Numbered from the stretch's first letter, positions 9,789 to 19,392 are shown. The stretch: DNA of 64,000 nt from UBA10347 sp905182135 (GCA_963925805.1 CAWUSE010000020.1:5284-69283), one strand, 5' to 3'. Numbers and translations are program-made. Notes: generated by a model not told the origin, from the sequence alone.

Positions 9789-9985
9789 CCTCTGTCCGGC
9801 TACCTGAGAGTGTGGCCCCTTCGGTGAGGCGTTCAAGACGCCTGCTCTCCAGAGTTTTTCCGATGCAGGGTCCATGGTGCCTGAGAGTTTCCGGGGGCGG
9901 TTGCTCCTTCGGCGGACAGTGACTGGTCCAAGACAAACGTCTTAGAACTTTCGCTGTCGCTCTCCCCGCGCATCGGGGTTTAAGT
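9780..9985 (-). ncRNA. Tandem glycine riboswitch upstream of gcvP
   Basis: Two aptamers follow one another on the minus strand. Aptamer 1 (about 9985-9870) opens with GCGGGGAGAGCGAC and closes with AACTCTCAGGCACCATGGAC. Aptamer 2 (about 9868-9783) opens with CTCTGGAGAGCAGGCGTC and ends with CACTCTCAGGTAGCCGGAC. The paired elements GGAGAG and ACTCTCAGG, the CCGAAGG segments, and position directly before gcvP are the classic glycine riboswitch signature. Boundaries are approximate. Expected action: glycine binding turns on gcvPTH. Confidence 0.95.
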
Positions 9986-9998
9986 TGTGACTATTAGC

Positions 9999-12296
9999 TT
10001 AGTCGGCAATCGGCGGTGTGTACGAGCGAACGTCGGGAACAATGACATTAATCGCCTCAACACGCACCATGGTGGTCGATGGGCTCGGTCCTTGAGCCAG
10101 GCTTGAAGTCCCCACATCTCGGGTGAGAACATTGGGATTGCCATGCAAACAGAGCTGACCGAGTTCAGGATGGTCATATGGGTCATAGGTGCCGCCGGTC
10201 GGCATCTGCACGACGCCACGCATGATTGAGTCGGCTACCACGAGACCGGCGAGGCATGCGCCGCGATCGTTGAACACCCGAACGAGATCGCCGTTCGTGA
10301 GACCTCGCTGCGATGCGTCGACAGGATGCATAGTAAGCGGTTCACGGCCAGCGACTTTTGTTGCCCGACTCGCAGCGCCAGCATCGTGTTGGCTATGCAA
10401 CCGATTCGGTGGCTGGTTCGAGATCAGGTGCAACTCATCTGCAGTCGTTTCCGCTGCCCCAAGCCACTCGCTTGGCTCGATCCACACGGGATGGCCAGGG
10501 CAATCCCTGTAACCAAACGAGGCCACCTTCTCTGAGAACAGTTCAATGCGTCCGCTTGGCGTCGCAAGAGGGTTCCCATCCGGGTCGCTTCGGAAGCTGC
10601 CATACATGACCTGGCCATGATTGCTTGGTGTTGGCAATTCAATAATGCCTGCGGCACGGGCTTCCTCGAACTCAGGAAGATCAATGCCTACTCCCTGACC
10701 ACGCGTACGGGTGCGGTCCCAGAACCACTCAAGCCACTCAGATTCGCTGCGTCCTTCGGCATAGGTATCCAACGAACCCATCCGCTTCGCTAGCCCGCAA
10801 AACACCTCAAAGTCATTGCGCGCTTGGCCGACCGGTTTCATTGCTTGGGACATAGCCACGATTGCCTGGTCGGTCCGGGTCATGCCCCAGTCATTACGTT
10901 CGAGCGGCGTTGTAACCGGGAAAACAATGTCGGCATGGCGGGCAGTGGCCGTCCAAAACGGCTCATTGATAATGACGAGCTCGGGTTTACGGAAAGCCGA
11001 GGTGAGACGCCGCAAGTCTTGGTGGTGGTGGAATGGATTGCCACCCGCCCAATACACCGCACGGATGTCCGGGTACGTCAAATCCTCACCGTTGTAGGTG
11101 GACTCTGACCCCGGGTTCAAAAGCATGTCCGCAATGCGGGCAACAGGGATGAACCTGTCAACAGCATTCGTTCCTTGCGGCAATGACGGCCACGGGAGCC
11201 AGTTGTTTGGTTTACCAATGACGCCACTCTGTGCGTAGCCAATGCCGAAACCGCGCCCGGGAAGGCCGATCTGGCCAAGGAGTGCCGCCAAAACGACGGT
11301 CATCCATATTGGTTGCTCACCGTATTCGGCGCGTTGCACACCGACAGCACACGTCACAAGAGTGCGTTGCGATGCCATACGGCGCGCCAGGGAGCGAATC
11401 GATTCGGCGTCCAGACTAGAGAGCTGCGCTGCCCAATCAGCCGACTTGGGCTGGCCGTCATCGAGTCCCAAGACATATCGACGCACCGGTTCAAATCCAA
11501 CCGTGCATCGTTCCAGAAATGCGAGATCGTGAAGATCTTCGGTGATCAAGGTGTGCGCCAAACCCAGCATGACGGCGACATCGGTGCCTGGCCGCAACGG
11601 CATCCATTCTGCCTGCAACTCTGCATCCATGTCGCTGCGCAACGGACTCAGGCAGATGAAATCCACACCGGCATCAGCGCTTGACCGGACTAACCCTGGC
11701 AGTTGATGGCGGGCGACGCCGCCCTGTTCGATCTGCATTGGTCGCGACGAAATGCCACCGAAACCAACAACAAGCTCAGTGTGCTCGGCAATAGCTGCGA
11801 ACGTGTTCTGTTCTCGCTGCATAGTCCGAAAGTTGCCAACAACGTGCGGAATTACGACCATCGCCGCAGCGAAGCTGTAGTTGTCGACGTGGCGGGTGTA
11901 CCCGCCGATCGAGTTCAGAAACCGATGTACCTGACTCTGAGCATGGTGAAACCGGCCGGCACTTGACCAGCCGTAGGAACCGCCAAAGATTGCTTGGTTC
12001 CCATGGTCGGTTCGGATCCGATCAAGATGCGACGCTGCTAGATCCAGCGCCTCATCCCAGTCGAGTTCAACGTATTGATCGACGCCACGCCCAGCGCCAC
12101 CGTCGTTTTTGAGAAAGCCGGTCCGCACCGAAGGCCGGGTGACCCGCATGCTGCTCGTGGCCGAGTCGGCCACACCCTTCATGATCTGTGATGGTTCAGG
12201 ATCGCCTGCGTACGGGATAATTTCCTGCACGACACCGTTTTCGGCGCGAGCCCAACCCACACCCCAATGGAAGGATGTGGCGTGTAGTTCGCTCAA
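9999..12296 (-). CDS. Molybdopterin-dependent oxidoreductase, BisC/TorA/DMSO reductase type
   Basis: 765 residues. A bis-molybdopterin oxidoreductase of the subgroup with a serine molybdenum ligand: FGGSYGWSSAGRFHHAQ (about residues 104-120) is the family's ligand region, and SFHWGV at the N-terminus fits biotin sulfoxide reductase. Later segments AVYWAGGNPFHHHQDLRRL and DIVFPVTTPLERND bind the cofactor, and the dinucleotide-binding domain is C-terminal (LHLISNQPPNRLHSQHD). There is no twin-arginine signal and no cysteine cluster for Fe-S, so a soluble cytoplasmic reductase of S- or N-oxides is likely. TTG start overlaps the upstream ligase stop by four bases. No chaperone or membrane partner is adjacent. 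Confidence 0.88.
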   Translation of the reverse strand: MSELHATSFHWGVGWARAENGVVQEIIPYAGDPEPSQIMKGVADSATSSMRVTRPSVRTGFLKNDGGAGRGVDQYVELDWDEALDLAASHLDRIRTDHGNQAIFGGSYGWSSAGRFHHAQSQVHRFLNSIGGYTRHVDNYSFAAAMVVIPHVVGNFRTMQREQNTFAAIAEHTELVVGFGGISSRPMQIEQGGVARHQLPGLVRSSADAGVDFICLSPLRSDMDAELQAEWMPLRPGTDVAVMLGLAHTLITEDLHDLAFLERCTVGFEPVRRYVLGLDDGQPKSADWAAQLSSLDAESIRSLARRMASQRTLVTCAVGVQRAEYGEQPIWMTVVLAALLGQIGLPGRGFGIGYAQSGVIGKPNNWLPWPSLPQGTNAVDRFIPVARIADMLLNPGSESTYNGEDLTYPDIRAVYWAGGNPFHHHQDLRRLTSAFRKPELVIINEPFWTATARHADIVFPVTTPLERNDWGMTRTDQAIVAMSQAMKPVGQARNDFEVFCGLAKRMGSLDTYAEGRSESEWLEWFWDRTRTRGQGVGIDLPEFEEARAAGIIELPTPSNHGQVMYGSFRSDPDGNPLATPSGRIELFSEKVASFGYRDCPGHPVWIEPSEWLGAAETTADELHLISNQPPNRLHSQHDAGAASRATKVAGREPLTMHPVDASQRGLTNGDLVRVFNDRGACLAGLVVADSIMRGVVQMPTGGTYDPYDHPELGQLCLHGNPNVLTRDVGTSSLAQGPSPSTTMVRVEAINVIVPDVRSYTPPIAD

Positions 12297-13828
12297 TTGA
12301 TCTGGCGCTCCATGTCTTTCCAGTATTCATTCCGCAGCTTGTACTTCTGCAGCTTGCCTGTTGCGGTCCGGGCGAGTTCATCGCGGAAGTCGACTGACGT
12401 CGGGCACTTATAATGCGCCAGCCGGTTGCGGCAGTGATCTATCAACTCTTGCTCGGAGACTTCGGCGCCTTTGGCCAGCACGACCAGGCCTTTAGGCGTC
12501 TCGCCCCACTTCTCGTGAGGAACACCGATTACAGCGACTTCGACCACCGCAGGATGCGAGAACAGGGCGTCCTCAACTTCGATCGAGCTGATGTTCTCGC
12601 CACCCGAGATGATGACATCCTTCTTACGGTCCGCAATCGCGACGTAGTTGTCCTTGTCCAAGATGCCGCCGTCGCCGGTGTGGAACCAGCCGCCTTCGAG
12701 CGCGGCAGCCGTCTCGGCTGGCTGATCCCAATAGGACTCGAGAACCACATTGCCACGAGCGAGGATCTCGCCCGCTTCGCTGATTTTAATATCGACACCA
12801 AGCGCGGGTTGACCCGCACGATTGAGGTTCTGGGCTCGTTCGGTCGGCGAAAGGTCGTCCCACTCAGGACGGCACCGGTTCATGGTCAGGTATGGCGCCG
12901 TCTCTGTCAGGCCATAGAGCTGAATGAACTCCCAACCCAGTTCCGTCTCCATGCGTTCGACCGTGGCCGTCGGCGGCGGTGCTCCGGCGACAACCATGCG
13001 TACCGTTCCTGACCCAGGAATTGGGCCATCCCAGTCCTGAGCCGCATCGAGTACTGCAGCAACAACAGCGGGTGCACCACACATGAAGGTGACACCGTGT
13101 TGCTCGATACGACGAAGAATTTCAGGTCCATCGACCTTACGCAGCACTATTTGCTTAGCGCCAACAGAGGTCAACGCGAACGGCATACCCCAACCGTTGC
13201 AATGGAACATCGGCAAGGTGTGCAGGTACACGTCGCGCGTGTTAGCGCCAGCGTCCCAACCAAAGGTTGCCGCATTCAGCCACAGTGCCCGATGTGTTTG
13301 CTGCACACCTTTTGGCCGAGCCGTTGTACCGCTGGTGTAGTTAATGGTTGCCGTCTCATCTTCATTCGGCTCCCACGGGATGGGATCCACGCCCTGCACG
13401 AATAGTTCGTTATCAGTGTCGTCACTGATGGTGTACTTGAACTCGCACTCGACCGACGCCATGTCTTCTTCGATCTCGGGATCGATCAGCAATACTCGAG
13501 CACCGCAGTGATCGACGATGTAGCGGATCTCTTCCTTGTTCAGTCGGAAGTTGATCGGGACTGCGATGCGGCCGTGCGCTGGCAGCGCCAGCAACATGTG
13601 CTGCAAGCGGGCCGCGTTGTGTGACACGATGGCAACACGCTCGCCGAATCCAACACCAAGCTTGTCGAGACCTGCCGCTAGTTGGCGGGCGCGTTCAGCG
13701 ATTTCGCCGAAGGTCAGCGCTGGCCAAGCCTCGGCCGGCTGGTCAGGTTCATCGATGATCGCAATTCGATCCGGATAGTTGAACTCAGCACGATCGACAA
13801 ACGTCTTAATCGTGAGTGGCGTGCGCAT
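12293..13828 (-). CDS. AMP-forming acyl-CoA synthetase
   Basis: 511 residues. ANL superfamily ligase that activates a carboxylic acid as acyl-AMP and then acyl-CoA. Phosphate-binding motif YTSGTTARPKGVQQTH (about 165-180), FHTGDGG (about 385) and DRKKDVIISGGENISSIEVE (hinge region), and a C-terminal catalytic lysine in TATGKLQKYKL. The sequence resembles the medium-chain/plant-AAE-like group more than FadD. It precedes the BisC-like gene with a TTGA overlap, so the two are translated from one message. Substrate is not predictable from motifs. Confidence 0.9.
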   Translation of the reverse strand: MRTPLTIKTFVDRAEFNYPDRIAIIDEPDQPAEAWPALTFGEIAERARQLAAGLDKLGVGFGERVAIVSHNAARLQHMLLALPAHGRIAVPINFRLNKEEIRYIVDHCGARVLLIDPEIEEDMASVECEFKYTISDDTDNELFVQGVDPIPWEPNEDETATINYTSGTTARPKGVQQTHRALWLNAATFGWDAGANTRDVYLHTLPMFHCNGWGMPFALTSVGAKQIVLRKVDGPEILRRIEQHGVTFMCGAPAVVAAVLDAAQDWDGPIPGSGTVRMVVAGAPPPTATVERMETELGWEFIQLYGLTETAPYLTMNRCRPEWDDLSPTERAQNLNRAGQPALGVDIKISEAGEILARGNVVLESYWDQPAETAAALEGGWFHTGDGGILDKDNYVAIADRKKDVIISGGENISSIEVEDALFSHPAVVEVAVIGVPHEKWGETPKGLVVLAKGAEVSEQELIDHCRNRLAHYKCPTSVDFRDELARTATGKLQKYKLRNEYWKDMERQIN

Positions 13829-13890
13829 CGGCGGCTTCCCTTGCTAATCGTCAGATACACCTTGCAGACTAGCCCCAGCTCGGGGTCCCG

Positions 13891-15171
13891 TCAGTCCTCG
13901 GTTTCAGCAATACCGATCACAGTCAACTCACCGTCAAGAACTCGCAACACTCGATAGGTGCGACCGAGATCCATGCGAGCTCCAGTGGCGAAGGACACTT
14001 GGCCAGTCGAGAAGACCTCGTCATTGAACGATGCCAACGCGCTAGCGACGCGATCAGGTGATGCATCCCGTACTGTCTCGACCGCTCGGGCCCACGCTTG
14101 GACGCTCTCGGCACCCAGGATCGTCGAACCGCCGAGTGACAGCGGGTCGCTCTGCTGAATAGAACGAACCAACTCGTTGACGCTGCTATCGGGGTCATTA
14201 CCGAACATCGAGGACCAACTAATGAATAAGAGTTCGCCGAGTGTCGGTACCAAAGCGAACCAACCTGGCCGGTCGAACGTGCTTCCGCCGACGATCGGTG
14301 CCCCGAACCCGCGTGTGCGGAGGTTCAAGATGATCGACGGAGCAGCGTCGATCTCTCCGGGTACATGGCTGCAAAGGGTGATAAAGGATGTCTGACCTGC
14401 TCGCGCATCGACTCGGTCGAGCATCGGTGCGAGCGTGTCATAGTTGAACTCATCGCGATAGGTGACAGCCCCACCCAGCTCGCGAAAGGCCCGCTCGAAT
14501 CCGTCACAGAAAGCAGTCGCTTCCGGGCTGGTCACGTCGCGTAGCACCATGGCAGTAGCGCCATAACGCTCGAACGCCTCAGCCGCTGCGATAGCGCCTC
14601 GGGGTCCAGCCGGGGCTCCCATGGTGTAGTTCCTTGATCCCAACTCGCCTGTTAGGTATCCGGCATCATCGCCACATGGGCTGATCGTGATCAGCCCATT
14701 CTCGTCGGCAAACTCAAGTGCTGGTCGTGCCACATCTGCGTCGCATGACGTGATGATCACGTCGGGCGGGTTCTCAACGAAACGCTTCACCAACCGTTCG
14801 GTCAGGCTGACACGCGAGTTGGTGTCAAAACGCCGCAGCTTGACGGGGCGACCCAAGACCCCGCCTTCATCATTGAGGCGCTCAATCTCCGCGATGACGC
14901 CAGCCAATGCGGCACCATCGAGTGGACCAAGCACGCCGGTCTCTCCGAGAAGTGTGGCCACTACGAGCGGTCGCGGCCCGGCGGGTACTGGTGTTGGCGC
15001 GATGACGACATTTGGCTGCAGACTCATACCCGCGATGTCTGCCGTGGGTTCAGGCGCGACCTGCCCGATGGACGTCCCGATCTGCTCGGGACTGCTCGCT
15101 GTCTCGGAGAAACACGCGCTGGCAAGCAACGAACACACGAGCAGCATGGCTGCGACCAAACGAATCACCAC
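13891..15171 (-). CDS. Periplasmic-binding-protein-like lipoprotein (branched-chain amino-acid binding fold)
   Basis: 426 residues. The N-terminus MVIRLVAAMLLVCSLLASAC is a lipoprotein signal with lipobox LASAC, so the mature protein begins at Cys20. A Ser/Pro/Thr-rich linker to about residue 68 is followed by a type 1 periplasmic binding domain (VVATLLGETGVLGPLDGAALAGV... and LDRVDARAGQTSFITLC). This fold binds leucine-type amino acids, amides or other small ligands for ABC uptake or sensing. No permease or ATPase genes are adjacent, so it is an orphan here. It lies 62 bases upstream of the ligase on the same strand. Confidence 0.85.
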   Translation of the reverse strand: MVIRLVAAMLLVCSLLASACFSETASSPEQIGTSIGQVAPEPTADIAGMSLQPNVVIAPTPVPAGPRPLVVATLLGETGVLGPLDGAALAGVIAEIERLNDEGGVLGRPVKLRRFDTNSRVSLTERLVKRFVENPPDVIITSCDADVARPALEFADENGLITISPCGDDAGYLTGELGSRNYTMGAPAGPRGAIAAAEAFERYGATAMVLRDVTSPEATAFCDGFERAFRELGGAVTYRDEFNYDTLAPMLDRVDARAGQTSFITLCSHVPGEIDAAPSIILNLRTRGFGAPIVGGSTFDRPGWFALVPTLGELLFISWSSMFGNDPDSSVNELVRSIQQSDPLSLGGSTILGAESVQAWARAVETVRDASPDRVASALASFNDEVFSTGQVSFATGARMDLGRTYRVLRVLDGELTVIGIAETED

Positions 15172-15261
15172 GCGCAGAGTATCTCAGCGGACCACCACAG
15201 ATGGACCGCTCGTAAGCACGACCAGTAGTTCCATCCGTGGTTGCGAAGTAGCGTTGTGAAC

Positions 15262-16074
15262 ATGAGTGATCGCATAGTTATCGAGATGGACAACGGCGTT
15301 GCCGACGTCAAGCTGAACCGGCCAGACAAGATGAACGCTCTGGATGGCGCGATGTTTGCGGCACTCAACGAAGCAGGCGAGTCGTTGAAAGCCGACCCAT
15401 CGGTTCGCGCCGTGGTCTTGTCTGGTGAAGGACGAGCCTTCTGTGCTGGTCTCGACTTTGCCAGCTTCAACAAAATGGCCGAGGACGACAGCGACTCAAA
15501 CGAGTCCAACCTGATCGACTCCGACGACGGCCGAATCACACACCGAGGTCAACAGGTCGCCTACACCTGGACAGAGATGCCAGCGCCAGTGATATGCGCC
15601 GTCACCGGTGTCGCCCTTGGCGCCGGATTCCAGATCGCAATGGGCGCCGACATCAGGTTTATCGCTCCGGATGCTCGAATGTCGGTGCTCGAGATCCGTT
15701 GGGGATTGATCCCCGATATGACCGGCACCCAGACATTGATCCAGCATGTTGGCCTAGACATTGCAAAAGAACTTACTTTTAGCGGGCGCATGGTCACGGG
15801 TCAAGAGTGTGTCGACCTAGGTCTTGCAACTCGGGTGTCTGACGATCCTTACAACGATGCTCTCGCCATGGCACACGACATTGCGGCCAAGAGCCCACAT
15901 GCTATTCGTGCCGCCAAACGACTCATGAACAATGCAGGCGGGTTATCAACTGCCGAACGGTTCGCTGCGGAACGGTCAGAGATCGGCGCACTCATTGGCT
16001 CACCGAATCAGGTTGAGTCGATCAAGGCCTACTTCGACAAACGCGATCCGGTGTTCGCCGATCTTCAGGATTAG
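15262..16074 (+). CDS. Enoyl-CoA hydratase/isomerase family protein (crotonase)
   Basis: 270 residues, started at the ATG giving MSDRIVIEMDNG rather than the TTG seven codons earlier. Crotonase fold: GEGRAFCAGLDF (oxyanion loop) and GVALGAGFQIAMGADIRF. In the hydratase GGGCEL motif the first catalytic glutamate (E144 in rat ECH) is Gln here (GAGFQ), while the second glutamate is kept in LEIRWGLIPDMTGTQ. One missing acid is seen in isomerases and other crotonases, so simple hydratase activity is doubtful. It is divergent from the lipoprotein gene. Confidence 0.85.
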   Translation: MSDRIVIEMDNGVADVKLNRPDKMNALDGAMFAALNEAGESLKADPSVRAVVLSGEGRAFCAGLDFASFNKMAEDDSDSNESNLIDSDDGRITHRGQQVAYTWTEMPAPVICAVTGVALGAGFQIAMGADIRFIAPDARMSVLEIRWGLIPDMTGTQTLIQHVGLDIAKELTFSGRMVTGQECVDLGLATRVSDDPYNDALAMAHDIAAKSPHAIRAAKRLMNNAGGLSTAERFAAERSEIGALIGSPNQVESIKAYFDKRDPVFADLQD

Positions 16075-16469
16075 GACGGCGCTATGAGCCCGAGCCTCGA
16101 GGTCAGCATCATGTGCTGTTTGAGTTGAAACTATTCAGTCCGCTCCGTGAGCGCCGCGGATCACACGCTCAGCAACTATGAGCATGTCGCTTCGAACCGC
16201 AAACGGGTTCCGACACGCTGTGGTGTCCGACGTCGATGGCGCTTCGGCCTTCTGTAAGAAGGAGTGGGCAAACACTTTTGTATCGATCACAAGCTCGCTC
16301 ATACCGATGCCAGCGTTGACTCACTTCAACTCGTCGAACGGTGCCCTAATGTTCGCCCCACACTAGGGCCCACCACTCCCCCAAAGACCCGGGGCAAGGC
16401 CTGCCATGCCCTCACGCATTCCCACTGGCATTCGATAGAGCCCATTGAGTCAGCTGCGCCAAGGAAATC
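16075..16469. other. Intergenic stretch with a possible small minus-strand ORF
   Basis: About 395 bases. A minus-strand ORF at 16135-16302 (55 codons, ATG, stop TGA) reads MSELVIDTKVFAHSFLQK at its start; it has no recognised family and no clear ribosome binding site, so coding is uncertain. Nothing else was recognised. The region should hold the promoter of the AlkZ-like gene. Confidence 0.25.
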
Positions 16470-17687
16470 ATGTCAAAACCACGTTCACTCAGCAGAGAAC
16501 AGGCACGCCGTATAGCGCTGTATGCCCAGGGCTTCGGCGCCAAAAATCGGTCGACGCCAGTAAACCGCGGACATCTCCGGCGCCTTGTCCGTCGCATGCA
16601 CATCGTGCAGCTCGATTCGGTGCCGGTCATCATTCGCACGCAATACATGCCAGCGTTCAGCCGCCTCGGTCCTTACGACCCATCGCTCCTCGACGACATT
16701 GCGTACCGACACGACGACTGGTTCGAGGCCTTCGTCCACGAAGCGTCGCTTGTTCCGGTAGAAGACGAACCACTATTTCGATTCATGAAAGAGCGGGCTC
16801 GTAACGGCCAGACCTGGGGCGGGCTCGTCAAACTGGCCAAGGAGGAAGGCTCGTACATCGACGATGTGCTGAACGAGGTTCGAGACCGAGGCCCGATCAA
16901 GGCGAACGAATTGAGCGACCCTCGCCCACGCGCAGGTCAATGGTGGGGATCGCGATCCATGGGCACGCTGGCACTCGACTATCTGTTTCGTATTGGTGCG
17001 GTCGGAATCCGACGAGTTGGCAACTTCGAGAAAGAGTTTGACCTGCTCGAACGCATCGTTCCCAACAGCGTAATCAGTCAGCCCACGCCGACCGAGGAGG
17101 ATGCTCTAAAGGAGCTCATCATGCGCTCCTCTGCAGCCCTGGGCGTTGCCACCGGCCCGGCTCTGACCGATTACTTCCGGCTACCGAAACGTGCAGTTAA
17201 ACCGCTGTTCGCTGAGCTCGTCGAGGATGGAAGGCTGGTCGTTTGTGATGTTCCTGGTACATCCCGCGAGACCTATCTGCATCCCGACGCTGTTGTGCCT
17301 CGATCATTGAAAGCTCAAGCGTTGTTGTCCCCCTTTGACCCGGTCGTGTGGTTCCGCGAGCGCGCATCATGGTTATTTGACTTCGACTACCGCATCGAGA
17401 TCTATGTCCCGAAGCCAAAGCGCAAGTTCGGCTATTACGTGCTGCCGTTCCTGCTTGGCGACGAGATCGTAGGCAGATGCGACCTAAAGACCGACCGCAC
17501 CAGCGGTGTCCTTCGCCTGCTCGGTGCATTCGCTGAACCAGGCATCGACGAAGCCGAGATCGCAGCCGACCTCGCCGCTGAGCTACAACAGCTTGCGACG
17601 ATGGTTGGCGTAGATCGAGTTAGCGTGGATTGTCGGGGCCGGTTAGCTGACGGCGTAAAGGCAGCGCTGTCGAAAGAAGCTAGCTGA
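16470..17687 (+). CDS. Winged-helix DNA glycosylase of the AlkZ/YcaQ family
   Basis: 405 residues. The family (HTH_42) consists of three winged-helix units and excises bulky alkylated bases or interstrand crosslinks. The catalytic QxD/QxQ motif of this family is present as IVQLDSV near residues 46-52, of the QxD type described for E. coli YcaQ. Other conserved text: LVRRMHIVQLDSVPV, then DDWFEAFVHEASLVPVE, ALDYLFRIGAVGIRR and LLSPFDPVVWFRERASWLF in the C-terminal part. It overlaps convergently with leuA by eight bases. Role inferred: repair of crosslinks or adducts from environmental chemicals. Confidence 0.82.
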   Translation: MSKPRSLSREQARRIALYAQGFGAKNRSTPVNRGHLRRLVRRMHIVQLDSVPVIIRTQYMPAFSRLGPYDPSLLDDIAYRHDDWFEAFVHEASLVPVEDEPLFRFMKERARNGQTWGGLVKLAKEEGSYIDDVLNEVRDRGPIKANELSDPRPRAGQWWGSRSMGTLALDYLFRIGAVGIRRVGNFEKEFDLLERIVPNSVISQPTPTEEDALKELIMRSSAALGVATGPALTDYFRLPKRAVKPLFAELVEDGRLVVCDVPGTSRETYLHPDAVVPRSLKAQALLSPFDPVVWFRERASWLFDFDYRIEIYVPKPKRKFGYYVLPFLLGDEIVGRCDLKTDRTSGVLRLLGAFAEPGIDEAEIAADLAAELQQLATMVGVDRVSVDCRGRLADGVKAALSKEAS

Positions 17688-19392
17688 CGACGTTGGCGCG
17701 GTTCATGGCGCTTATGAGTGCACGCATGGATGCCGTGGCGATATCGGTATGCATGCCACATCCCCAAATTTCGACGTCGCCGATCTTGGCCGAGACATAG
17801 GCCACAGCGTTTGCGTCGGAACCGGTGCCTTTGGCGTGTTCGGCATAATCAAGGACTCGAATGCTTAGGCCAGTCGCCTCGCGAAGGCCAACCACAAAGG
17901 CATCGAGGCTGCCTGATCCGCTGCCTTGCACCACGACAGGTTCAGAATCAATGGTCATGCGAGCCGTGAGCAAGGTTTGATCATCACCCCGCGGATTCTG
18001 TGCTGCCTCGTAGCCATCGAGTCGGTATGGATGGTTGACGTCCAGGTATTCGGTCGCGAACTCGTTGAAGATTGTCTGACCAGTGATTTCCTTGCCTGTG
18101 TCCTCAGTGATGTCTTGAATGACTCGGGTGAACTCGATTTGCATGCTCCGCGGCAGATCGAACCCTTGCTCGGCCTTCAAGAGGTAGGCAACGCCGCCCT
18201 TGCCCGACTGGCTGTTCACGCGAACGACGTCTTCATAACTGCGGCCGACGTCGAGGGGGTCGATCGGAATGTATGGAACCTCGAAGTATGGGCTATCGCT
18301 GTTCTCGAGTGCCTCGAAGCCCTTCTTGATCGCATCTTGGTGTGAACCCGAAAATGCGGTGTAGACAAGTTCGCCAACGTACGGATGCCGAGGGTGTACG
18401 GGAAGCTGGTTGCAGTGTTGGGCCACCCGCTTGAGTTCGTTGATATCGCTCATGTCCAGCATTGGGTCGATGCCCTGGCTGTACATATTCATGGCAAGCG
18501 TGATGATGTCGACATTGCCCGTGCGTTCGCCATTGCCGAAAAGAGTGCCCTCGACCCGGTCAGCACCAGCCATGACGCCGAACTCAGCAGCCGCAACGCC
18601 GGTGCCCCGGTCGTTGTGCGGATGCAAGCTCAAGATGATGTCTTCGCGTCGAGCCAAGTTGCGATGCATCCACTCGATCATGTCGCCGTAGATATTGGCA
18701 CTGGACATCTCAACGGTCGCCGGCAGGTTGATAATCGTCTTGCGGCCATCGTTCGGGTTCAAGACGTCGACCACCGTGTCGCACACTCGCTTCGCGAACG
18801 GAAGTTCGGTGCCGGTAAACGACTCTGGCGAGTATTCGTAAAGAATTTCGGTGGCGCTGGACACCTGGTCTTCGAGCGACCGACATAGCTCAGCACCCTT
18901 GACTGCAATATCTATAATGCCGTCTTCGTCTAGGCCAAAGACCACCTTGCGCTGCAAGGTCGACGTGGAGTTGTACAGGTGCACGATCGCTTGCGGGGCG
19001 CCATCGATCGACTCATAGGTGCGCCTGATCAACTCGGGCCGAGCCTGCGTCAGGACCTGGATCTTGACGCCCTCAGGGATGGCCTTTTGCTCAATGATCT
19101 CGCGCACGAACTGGAAGTCGGTATCGGACGCAGATGGGAAACCGACCTCGATCTCGGTAAAGCCCATGTCGACGAGCGCCAAGAACATCTTCCACTTGCG
19201 GTCGGAATCCATGGGCTCGATCAGTGCTTGGTTCCCATCGCGTAGGTCAACCGAACACCACAGGGGTGCCTCGGTGATGACCTTGCTGGGCCAGGTACGG
19301 TCAGGAAGATCGATGGGGGCAAAGGGCTGGTAGCGCTCGAATGGCATGCCGGACGTTCTTTGAGCCGCGTTGGCTCGGGATTCAGTCGTCAT
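17680..19392 (-). CDS. leuA: 2-isopropylmalate synthase
   Basis: 570 residues, the long actinobacterial form. Condenses acetyl-CoA with 2-ketoisovalerate, the committing step of leucine synthesis. Signature DLRDGNQALIEPMDSDRK holds the metal-binding aspartate; LHPHNDRGTGVAAAEFG carries the second metal histidines (HNDRGTG), and the C-terminal LeuA regulatory domain begins about residue 440 (ARMTIDSEPVVVQGSGSGSLD), so feedback inhibition by leucine is expected. A Leu-rich leader and hairpin precede the gene (19,479-19,540). The ATG follows GAGAGGAAATC. Confidence 0.96.
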   Translation of the reverse strand: MTTESRANAAQRTSGMPFERYQPFAPIDLPDRTWPSKVITEAPLWCSVDLRDGNQALIEPMDSDRKWKMFLALVDMGFTEIEVGFPSASDTDFQFVREIIEQKAIPEGVKIQVLTQARPELIRRTYESIDGAPQAIVHLYNSTSTLQRKVVFGLDEDGIIDIAVKGAELCRSLEDQVSSATEILYEYSPESFTGTELPFAKRVCDTVVDVLNPNDGRKTIINLPATVEMSSANIYGDMIEWMHRNLARREDIILSLHPHNDRGTGVAAAEFGVMAGADRVEGTLFGNGERTGNVDIITLAMNMYSQGIDPMLDMSDINELKRVAQHCNQLPVHPRHPYVGELVYTAFSGSHQDAIKKGFEALENSDSPYFEVPYIPIDPLDVGRSYEDVVRVNSQSGKGGVAYLLKAEQGFDLPRSMQIEFTRVIQDITEDTGKEITGQTIFNEFATEYLDVNHPYRLDGYEAAQNPRGDDQTLLTARMTIDSEPVVVQGSGSGSLDAFVVGLREATGLSIRVLDYAEHAKGTGSDANAVAYVSAKIGDVEIWGCGMHTDIATASMRALISAMNRANVVS

